Of a stretch of DNA of 64,000 nucleotides, positions 57,600 through 64,000 are shown in pieces. The stretch comes from an uncultured Paenibacillaceae bacterium. GTDB lineage: Bacteria > Bacillota > Bacilli > Paenibacillales > K13. Under the pieces are notes generated by a model, which searched no databases, had not been told where the DNA came from, and was given only the letters and a program-made list of their open reading frames with translations. The stretch spans positions 744,001-808,000 of the forward strand of contig CAJXLT010000001.1 in NCBI GenBank assembly GCA_913056365.1. The letters are read 5' to 3'. The translations under genes and the position numbers were made by a program. Positions within the stretch are counted from its first letter, which is position 1; each line of letters opens with the position of its first letter.

Positions 57600-58975
57600 A
57601 TAAGAAGCGGACAGATATACGTAATGCGACTGCCAGGTCGTTGGCGCTTGATATATTGACAGAGGTAGAAGTAGAGCACGCATACAGCAATTTGCTGTTG
57701 AATCAGAAGCTGACACAAAGCCGCTTGTCCGCTGCGGACAAGGGCTTAGTGACCGAGCTGGTTTATGGCACCATACAACGTCTGAACACACTTGACTACA
57801 TATTGAACCGATTTGTAAAGAAAGGTCTGAAGAGCGTCCAACCGTGGGTGCGCAATGTCCTTCGTCTCAGCTTGTATCAGATCGTCTATTTGGAACGAAT
57901 ACCGGCACATGCTGCGGTGAATGAAGCTGTCCAAATAGCCAAGCGGCGGGGGCATGCTGGTATTTCCGGTATGGTCAACGGCGTGCTTCGCAGCATATTG
58001 CGTTCACAGGACGAATTGCTGCCGAGTGAGTGGGACGGCAATGCTGCACAGCGTATTGCGATTGAATATTCGCATCCGGAATGGCTTGTTGAGCAATGGC
58101 TGCACCAATATGGGGAAGATACTACAGCAGCGATCTGTGAAGCGAACAATCAGCCGCCGAAGGTGAGCGTGCGCGTCAACCGGCTCCGTCATTCGCGTGA
58201 AGGATTCCTGCAGCAGCTTCAGGAAGCAGGCATAGCATGTGAGGCATCCGCACTGTCGCCAGACGGGATCGTAGTGAAAGGTGCGGGCAATATGGCGCAT
58301 TCAGCTTGGTATGAGGCAGGCGATTGCTCGATTCAGGACGAGAGCTCGATGCTGGTCGGTCGAGCAGTTGCGCCTGAACCTGGGATGAAGGTATTGGATG
58401 CCTGTGCGGCGCCTGGCGGCAAGACGACACATATAGCAGAGCTGATGCGCGATGATGGGGAAGTGTGGGCCAATGATATTCACGCGCATAAGGAACAGCT
58501 TGTTCGCGGACAGGCGGAACGACTGGGCTTAGGGAGCATCAAGCCAATGATCGCTGATGCTGCCAAGCTGTCCGCTCAGTTTCCTGCAGAGACCTTCGAT
58601 CGCATACTGTTAGACGCTCCCTGCTCCGGGCTTGGTGTCATTCGCCGCAAGCCGGATTTGAAGTGGAGCAAGGACGACAGCGAGATTGAATCGCTGGCCT
58701 CCTTGCAGCTAGCGCTGCTACAGGAGCTTGCAGCGCTCGTCAAGCCTGGCGGACGACTCGTATACAGCACCTGCACGATCGATCGCAGAGAGAATGAGCT
58801 TGTCGCTGCTGCGTTCTTGCGGGAGCATGATAATTACGAGCCTGATAACGACTTGTATGCGCGATTAGGTCCAGCCTTCGCGCATGAACGTTCTACTGAG
58901 GCTTCCGTACAGATCTTGCCGCATCACTTTGGCAGTGACGGCTTTTATATAGCCAGCTTTACTCGAAAGTGTTAA
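57596..58975 (+). CDS. rsmB: 16S rRNA (cytosine-967-C5) methyltransferase RsmB
   Basis: A 459-residue enzyme. The N-terminal NusB-like domain (~1-140) has ARSLALDILTEVEVEHAYSN. The C-terminal Rossmann methyltransferase has DACAAPGGKTTHIAELM, VWANDIHAHK, the catalytic motif LLDAPCSGLGVIRRKPD, and STCTIDRRENE with the second Cys. Coupled to fmt by the ATGA overlap. Confidence 0.96.
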   Translation: MNKKRTDIRNATARSLALDILTEVEVEHAYSNLLLNQKLTQSRLSAADKGLVTELVYGTIQRLNTLDYILNRFVKKGLKSVQPWVRNVLRLSLYQIVYLERIPAHAAVNEAVQIAKRRGHAGISGMVNGVLRSILRSQDELLPSEWDGNAAQRIAIEYSHPEWLVEQWLHQYGEDTTAAICEANNQPPKVSVRVNRLRHSREGFLQQLQEAGIACEASALSPDGIVVKGAGNMAHSAWYEAGDCSIQDESSMLVGRAVAPEPGMKVLDACAAPGGKTTHIAELMRDDGEVWANDIHAHKEQLVRGQAERLGLGSIKPMIADAAKLSAQFPAETFDRILLDAPCSGLGVIRRKPDLKWSKDDSEIESLASLQLALLQELAALVKPGGRLVYSTCTIDRRENELVAAAFLREHDNYEPDNDLYARLGPAFAHERSTEASVQILPHHFGSDGFYIASFTRKC

Positions 58976-59022
58976 AATGAAACGGATTAGCTACACTAGT
59001 AGTAAAAACAACTGGATGTGAA

Positions 59023-60072
59023 ATGATGAAACCTTTCGTATATGATTTGACAAAGGATGGCTGGAACAACTGGGTGAAGGAGCAAGGGGAGCCGGCATTC
59101 CGCGCTGCTCAAATTTTTGATTGGCTGTATGTGAAGCGCGCGCAGAGCTTCGAGGACATGTCCAACTTGCCGAAGACATTGCGGACGAAGCTGGAAGAGC
59201 AATTCGGCTTTGTAACGCTGGATGAAATTACTCGCATGGAATCGAAGGACGGGACAGTCAAGTTCTTGTTCGGCTTGCATGACGGTCATGCGATCGAGAC
59301 CGTGCTGATGCGTCATGATTACGGCAACAGCGTCTGTGTCACGACTCAGGTGGGCTGCCGGATCGGCTGCACCTTCTGTGCTTCTACGCTCGGCGGACTC
59401 AAGCGCAATCTGGAAGCTGGCGAGATCGTCGCGCAGGTTATGGAAGCGCAGAGGCTGCTGGACCATACAGAGGAGCGTGTCAGCAGCATCGTCGTTATGG
59501 GCTCTGGGGAGCCGTTCGAGAACTATGACGCAACGATGGACTTCTTCCGTATTATTAACGACGATCTTGGCTTGAATATCGGACAACGGCACATTACCGT
59601 ATCGACTAGCGGAATTGTGCCGAGTATGTACCGATTTGCCGATGAGATGACGCAGATTAATTTGGCTATTTCCATTCACGCGCCGAACGACAAGCTTCGC
59701 TCTAAGCTGATGCCGGTGAACCGCAGATTTCCGTTCGAGGAAGTCATTAAGGCTTGCCGCTATTACATTGAGAAGACAGGAAGACGCATCACGTTCGAAT
59801 ATGCGTTGATCGGCAGTGTCAACGATCGGCCGGAGCATGCGGAAGAATTGGCAGATGTGCTGCAAGGAATGCTGTGTCATGTTAATTTGATCCCAGTAAA
59901 CTATGTGCCAGAGCGAGACTATGTGCGCACGCCGAGAGAAGATATATTCGAATTCAAGCGAATATTAGATCGTAGGAAGATTAACACGACGATACGCAGA
60001 GAACAAGGTCATGACATTGCCGCTGCGTGTGGACAGCTCCGCGCTAAGCACATGGAGTCGAGTAAGAGGTGA
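59023..60072 (+). CDS. rlmN: 23S rRNA (adenine-2503-C2) methyltransferase RlmN
   Basis: A 349-residue radical-SAM enzyme that methylates A2503 of 23S rRNA and A37 of some tRNAs. The N-terminal accessory domain has [21 protein letters not shown]. The 4Fe-4S cluster Cys are C112, C116 and C119 in [12 protein letters not shown]. The catalytic-Cys C-terminal segment [10 protein letters not shown] is present. GTGA before the tandem ATG-ATG is only a weak ribosome binding site. Full length. Confidence 0.96.
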   Translation: MMKPFVYDLTKDGWNNWVKEQGEPAFRAAQIFDWLYVKRAQSFEDMSNLPKTLRTKLEEQFGFVTLDEITRMESKDGTVKFLFGLHDGHAIETVLMRHDYGNSVCVTTQVGCRIGCTFCASTLGGLKRNLEAGEIVAQVMEAQRLLDHTEERVSSIVVMGSGEPFENYDATMDFFRIINDDLGLNIGQRHITVSTSGIVPSMYRFADEMTQINLAISIHAPNDKLRSKLMPVNRRFPFEEVIKACRYYIEKTGRRITFEYALIGSVNDRPEHAEELADVLQGMLCHVNLIPVNYVPERDYVRTPREDIFEFKRILDRRKINTTIRREQGHDIAAACGQLRAKHMESSKR

Positions 60073-60078
60073 GGTACA

Positions 60079-60834
60079 TTGAAAGCAGTCAACAAGACGG
60101 ATGTCGGAAAGGTCAGGCAGATCAATGAAGACAGCTCGTGGGTGGACACGGATTGGAACGGCTTGACATTGGCAATTGTGGCGGACGGGATGGGCGGTCA
60201 CAAGGCTGGCGACGTCGCCAGCCAGATGGCGATTACTGTAATGCAGGAACAGCTTGCGGAGATTTCCAAGGATTCATCGACCGAGCAGTGCGAGGATATC
60301 CTCCGGACGGCCATCCATACAGCTAACCACAAGCTCTACGAGCTGGCGTCCTCACATTCCGCATACAGTGGGATGGGAACGACCATCGCGGTCGTTCTCG
60401 CCAGTTCAGAGTGGCTGTTAGCCGCACATATTGGCGACAGCCGGATCTATCTATGCACAGAGCATAAGGTGCAGCAATTGACTGAAGATCATTCGCTAGT
60501 CAATGAACTGGTGAAGACAGGGCAAATTTCCGCAGAAGAAGCTTCTACGCATCCACGCCGCAATATATTGACCAAAGCGGTGGGAACCGATCCGTATGTA
60601 GATGCTGATGTGAAACAGGTTGAGTGGAAGATTGGAGACAGGATTCTTATATGCAGTGACGGCTTGACGAGCATGATCGGAGCAGATCGGATTGGCGAGT
60701 ATGTCCACAATGCGGAGTCACTGGAACAGACGGCGGATCGATTGGTGGAATGCGCGTTGGAGGCTGGCGGCGACGATAATGTTACAGTCGTGCTGCTGGC
60801 GAATGAATCGATGGAAGGAGGGGCAAGCGCATGA
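60079..60834 (+). CDS. prpC: PP2C-type protein phosphatase PrpC (Stp family)
   Basis: A 251-residue Mn2+/Mg2+-dependent Ser/Thr phosphatase. TTG start behind GTGAGGT. Metal-binding motifs DVGKVRQINEDS, VADGMGGHKAGD, GMGTTIAVV, HIGDSRIYL, LTEDHSLVNELV, SDGLTSMIG and GGDDNVTVV are all present. It reverses PrkC phosphorylation of cytosolic and cell-wall-related targets. The ATG of prkC overlaps its stop. Confidence 0.96.
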   Translation: MKAVNKTDVGKVRQINEDSSWVDTDWNGLTLAIVADGMGGHKAGDVASQMAITVMQEQLAEISKDSSTEQCEDILRTAIHTANHKLYELASSHSAYSGMGTTIAVVLASSEWLLAAHIGDSRIYLCTEHKVQQLTEDHSLVNELVKTGQISAEEASTHPRRNILTKAVGTDPYVDADVKQVEWKIGDRILICSDGLTSMIGADRIGEYVHNAESLEQTADRLVECALEAGGDDNVTVVLLANESMEGGASA

Positions 60835-62969
60835 TCGGAAGCGAGCTTGGCGGACGCTATGAAGTGATCGAACGAATCGGCGGCGGCGGTATGGCCATCG
60901 TGTACAGAGGCATGGACTTATTATTGCATCGTCAGGTAGCCATTAAAGTGCTGCGTCAACAGTTCGTGCATGATGAAGATTTCATACAACGCTTTCGCCG
61001 TGAAGCGCAATCGGCAGCAGCCTTGTCCCATCCGAATGTCGTAAGCATCTATGATGTAGGCCAGCAAGATGAAACCCATTACATTGTGATGGAATACATA
61101 GAAGGGCACAACTTAAACGACCGCATTAAGGAACATGCTCCCTTGCAGGTAGAAGAAGCCGTCCATATTGCGAGTCAAATAAGCGATGCGCTCGCGCATG
61201 CCCATCATAACCAAATTATTCATCGTGATATTAAGCCGCACAATATTTTAATCGGCAAGAACGGCAGAGTGAAGGTGACGGACTTCGGTATTGCCAGGGC
61301 AGCAACTTCCTCAGATATCACCCAGACCGGCGCCGTTCTCGGCTCCGTCCATTACTTCTCACCCGAACATGCCAAAGGAGTGCAGCAAGGAACAGGATCG
61401 GACTTATACTCACTTGGCGTAGTACTCTATCAGATGGTGACAGGCCGCTTGCCGTTTATCGGAGAAAGCCCGATAAGTGTAGCGTTGAAGCATCTGCAGG
61501 AGGAATTCGAAGATCCGAAGCAGATTAATCCGATGCTTCCGCAGACGGTGGAGAACATTATTCTTAAATCGTTACGCAAAAATCCGGCCGAGCGTTATCA
61601 GACTGCTGAAGAGATGCAAGAGGATCTGGAGTCAGCCTTAGATCCGAGACGAAGTCATGAGCCTAAGCTTGCCCCGTCTCCGCAAGCGGAGGAGGATGAC
61701 GAGCATCGGACGATTATTATGCCGGCGATCCGCGGTCATCATCAGCCTAGTGCGGGAAGCAGTGATACGAATGCGGGTGGGGCTGGAGATTGGTCTCGCG
61801 TACATGATACAGATCGGGAACAGAAGCGTTGGGTGCGCCCGCTTGCACTTGCCGGCGTATGGATCGCTGTACTGACGATTGCTATATTCGGTGCGTGGTA
61901 CGGCGTCAAGCTGGTGTTGAACGTGCTGGATGTGCCCGAGGTTGATGTGCCGGAAGTCATCGGCATGGAATTAGCAGATGCCGAGCAACAATTGGAACAA
62001 TACAAGCTAGTTGCCGATCCGATCATCGAGCAATATAAGGATGATGTAGAGAAAGGCATTGTGTATGACCAAGATCCGTTGCATATGACTGTGAATGAGC
62101 ATTCATCTGTCAAGCTCTATGTCAGTATGGGTCCAGAGCTGATGGAAGCGCCGGAGTTAGTCGGGAGCAATTGGAATGATGTGAGGCATGAGCTAAGATC
62201 GTTCGGATTCGATCCGGAACGGGTGACGACAGAGGAGATATTCAGTGACGAAGATGTCGGCACGATCTTAGAGCAATCACCAGCTCCAGGTGTCAGCTTT
62301 AATCCGAAAACCGATGACGTTCACTTTGTTATTAGCAAAGGCTTGGATACGTTCGAAATGCCGAATGTCGTGGGATATAAACAAGTTGAAGCGGAAAGCA
62401 GATTGGAAAGATTCGGACTGGAATATGAAGTGAAGACCGGAACGGATTATTCCGTGCAGGAAGGCTTCGTTTACATGCAGCATCCATACAAGAGCGGCGA
62501 TATGGTATCTGAAGGGGAGCAGATCACGATCTATGTGAGCGAAGGCTATCCCGATGATGCACTAATGCCGACCAAGGTCATTGATGTGGAACCGGAAGTA
62601 GCAGGAGAAACTTCAACTGTCCGGATCGTCTATAGCGATGCTCGCGGGGAAGAGCGGGAATGGGACACGAGGGAAATCAAGCAGGCGGTAAGCTTACCGA
62701 TTACCGTCGTCGTCTCCCCATCCGTTGATGCGATTATTAAGTATTATGTGAATGACAATTTCGGCGACAGCTATACCGTGACATATGAAGATGCACAGAA
62801 ACAACAAGCGCCGCCGCCGAATGTGAGCGGTACGGAATCGACAGAGCCTGCTGTTCCGCAATCTGATGAATCTTCAACAAGTGATGCAACTGTAGATGAT
62901 GAGTCTGCATCAGACGAGCCAGTACAGACATCGAACGAGCAATTGTCAGTGTCGGACGGTGCGAATTGA
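60831..62969 (+). CDS. prkC: PASTA-domain Ser/Thr protein kinase PrkC
   Basis: A 712-residue membrane kinase sensing muropeptides or cell-wall state. The cytosolic kinase domain (~1-265) has GGGGMAIVYR, VAIKVLR, HRDIKPHNIL, DFG (VTDFGIARA) and the SPEHAKG activation segment. A low-complexity Pro/Glu linker leads to one transmembrane helix at ~334-364. Three PASTA repeats follow (~365-600), then an Ig-like module and a Ser/Thr/Asp-rich tail, as in B. subtilis PrkC. Paired with PrpC by overlap; rsgA follows overlapping. Confidence 0.96.
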   Translation: MIGSELGGRYEVIERIGGGGMAIVYRGMDLLLHRQVAIKVLRQQFVHDEDFIQRFRREAQSAAALSHPNVVSIYDVGQQDETHYIVMEYIEGHNLNDRIKEHAPLQVEEAVHIASQISDALAHAHHNQIIHRDIKPHNILIGKNGRVKVTDFGIARAATSSDITQTGAVLGSVHYFSPEHAKGVQQGTGSDLYSLGVVLYQMVTGRLPFIGESPISVALKHLQEEFEDPKQINPMLPQTVENIILKSLRKNPAERYQTAEEMQEDLESALDPRRSHEPKLAPSPQAEEDDEHRTIIMPAIRGHHQPSAGSSDTNAGGAGDWSRVHDTDREQKRWVRPLALAGVWIAVLTIAIFGAWYGVKLVLNVLDVPEVDVPEVIGMELADAEQQLEQYKLVADPIIEQYKDDVEKGIVYDQDPLHMTVNEHSSVKLYVSMGPELMEAPELVGSNWNDVRHELRSFGFDPERVTTEEIFSDEDVGTILEQSPAPGVSFNPKTDDVHFVISKGLDTFEMPNVVGYKQVEAESRLERFGLEYEVKTGTDYSVQEGFVYMQHPYKSGDMVSEGEQITIYVSEGYPDDALMPTKVIDVEPEVAGETSTVRIVYSDARGEEREWDTREIKQAVSLPITVVVSPSVDAIIKYYVNDNFGDSYTVTYEDAQKQQAPPPNVSGTESTEPAVPQSDESSTSDATVDDESASDEPVQTSNEQLSVSDGAN

Positions 62970-63859
62970 TGTCGGCCGGGAAGATTGTTAAGGCTCTGAG
63001 CGGCTACTATTATGTGCTGCTCGAGCAAGGCGGGCAAGTGATTCAATGTCGCGCGCGAGGTGTGTTCAAGAAACGTGGCATTACTCCGTTGGTAGGCGAT
63101 CATGTGAAGGTTGAGCTGAGCAACGACGAAGAAGGAACTGTGGTCGAAGTTATGCCTAGGAGCACGTTCTTGCTTCGTCCGCCTGTTGCCAATGTTGATT
63201 TGGCTGTGCTTGTGTTCTCGGTTACAGAGCCTGCGTTGAATTGGCAGCTGCTGGACAAATTTCTAGTCCATGTCGAGCATGCCGGTCTGGATGCTGTCAT
63301 CTGCTTGACGAAGACAGATTTGGCTAATGAGGATGAACAGCGGAAGCTGGAGCAGACGAAGCATATGTATGAGAAGATCGGCTATCCAGTGATGGAGACA
63401 AGCGCCCGTGCCGGTACAGGCTTGCGTATGCTGGAGGAAGCGATGCAGGGTGGAACTGCTGTCCTTGCAGGTCAGTCTGGTGTAGGCAAGTCTTCATTGA
63501 TCAATGCGCTGGTGCCCGGCAAGCAGATGGAGACTGGTGCAATCAGCATGAGACTGGGGAGAGGACGGCACACGACCCGGCATGTGGAGCTGATCCCGCT
63601 TGAAGCAGGCGGAGTCGTTGCGGATACACCGGGATTCAGCCAGCTTGATTTCGCGGCGGTGGAGACGGAGCAGCTGGGCAGTTGCTTCCGCGAATTTGTA
63701 CCGCTCGCGGAGCATTGCAAGTTCAGAGGCTGTCTGCATCGGAGCGAGCCGTCTTGCGCAGTGCGCGAAGCAGCGGAAACCGGTCAATTATTCAGCAGCC
63801 GTTACGCGCATTATGAGCTGTTCTATGATGAGTTGAAGGATAGGAAGCGGAGGTATTGA
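62969..63859 (+). CDS. rsgA: Ribosome small subunit-dependent GTPase RsgA (CpgA)
   Basis: A 296-residue circularly permuted GTPase of 30S maturation. The OB fold N-terminus is KIVKALSGYYYVLLE. The permuted GTPase order is seen: TKTD (G4), GTAVLAGQSGVGKSSLINAL (G1 after G4), DTPGFS (G3). The C-terminal zinc knuckle has CKFRGCLHRSEPSCAV with Cys/His ligands. The start at 62969 overlaps the prkC stop; the ribosome binding site is weak, fitting translational coupling. B. subtilis keeps the same prpC-prkC-cpgA-rpe order. Confidence 0.94.
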   Translation: MSAGKIVKALSGYYYVLLEQGGQVIQCRARGVFKKRGITPLVGDHVKVELSNDEEGTVVEVMPRSTFLLRPPVANVDLAVLVFSVTEPALNWQLLDKFLVHVEHAGLDAVICLTKTDLANEDEQRKLEQTKHMYEKIGYPVMETSARAGTGLRMLEEAMQGGTAVLAGQSGVGKSSLINALVPGKQMETGAISMRLGRGRHTTRHVELIPLEAGGVVADTPGFSQLDFAAVETEQLGSCFREFVPLAEHCKFRGCLHRSEPSCAVREAAETGQLFSSRYAHYELFYDELKDRKRRY

Positions 63860-63862
63860 TTT

Positions 63863-64000
63863 ATGCCAAATCTTAAGATAGCGCCATCGATTCTTTCAGC
63901 AGATTTTGCGAAGCTGGGGGACGAGGTGCGAACGGTGGAGCAAGGCGGTGCTGATTGGATACATGTCGATGTAATGGACGGTCACTTCGTACCAAATTTA
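63863..64000 (+). CDS. rpe: Ribulose-phosphate 3-epimerase Rpe (5' part, cut by window edge)
   Basis: The first 46 codons read without a stop as [15 protein letters not shown], then a Glu/Asp-rich helix, then [24 protein letters not shown] and [11 protein letters not shown] are the diagnostic N-terminal motifs of this TIM-barrel enzyme of the pentose phosphate pathway, and the His and Asp of the latter are metal/active-site residues. GGAGGT precedes the ATG by about eight bases. The gene continues past base 64000. Confidence 0.93.
   Translation, partial: MPNLKIAPSILSADFAKLGDEVRTVEQGGADWIHVDVMDGHFVPNL

Noticed and set aside
58996-59880. 294-codon frame on the minus strand over rlmN
   Set aside because: It is antisense to a clear radical-SAM gene with intact motifs. 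Its length reflects the codon bias of rlmN.

Overview
The window comes from a spore-forming, cellulose-degrading member of the Paenibacillaceae (most likely Paenibacillus or a close relative). Evidence: the Bacillota orders cotE-mutS-mutL-miaA-hfq and rqcH/yloB/yicC/remA/gmk/rpoZ/coaBC/priA/def/fmt/rsmB/rlmN/prpC/prkC/rsgA/rpe, a spore coat gene, strong AGGAGG-type ribosome binding sites with some GTG/TTG starts, CcpA-type cre sites, and large secreted glycoside hydrolases carrying FN3 and CBM3 modules. No rRNA, tRNA, IS element, prophage or CRISPR array was seen.

Layout. (1) 1-6.1 kb is an accessory stretch: a DUF1801 protein, a small lipoprotein, a TetR regulator followed by an NAD(P)-binding epimerase-like gene whose promoter lies in two palindromes, a GNAT acetyltransferase, and a DUF255 thioredoxin-domain protein. 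(2) 6.1-22.4 kb is a plant-cell-wall degradation locus: GH48 cellobiohydrolase, GH9 endoglucanase, GH74 xyloglucanase and GH5 endoglucanase. All are secreted and joined through FN3 linkers to CBM3 cellulose binders, with no dockerins, so this is a free-enzyme rather than a cellulosomal system. A GH18-type protein with six N-terminal repeats sits on the opposite strand between GH48 and GH9. The leaders carry a cre site, two copies of a LacI-type operator, a repeat pair and a possible structured RNA. (3) 22.5-26.9 kb holds housekeeping singletons: DUF309, beta-carbonic anhydrase, HesB-like protein, M32 carboxypeptidase, ArAE-type membrane protein.

(4) 26.9-37.1 kb is a spore coat/DNA repair/RNA block: cotE, a putative amidoligase, mutS, an S41 protease, mutL, an RsmJ-like methyltransferase, miaA, hfq. 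(5) 37.1-42.3 kb has a class A PBP, a cyclophilin lipoprotein and an orphan sugar-type ABC substrate-binding lipoprotein under a cre site. (6) 42.3-64 kb is the conserved core: rqcH (minus strand), a Ca2+-type P-ATPase, dapF, a bifunctional homocysteine methyltransferase/MTHFR, then yicC-remA-gmk-rpoZ, a terminator, and a long tightly packed run from coaBC to rpe (cut by the window edge).

The four cellulases form a coherent set. GH5 and GH9 cut amorphous and internal chains, GH48 runs processively from reducing ends, GH74 strips xyloglucan, and the CBM3s hold them on cellulose. The most interesting less-explained items are the amidoligase beside cotE, the repeat-bearing GH18 protein, and the cis-regulatory sites of the cellulase locus.
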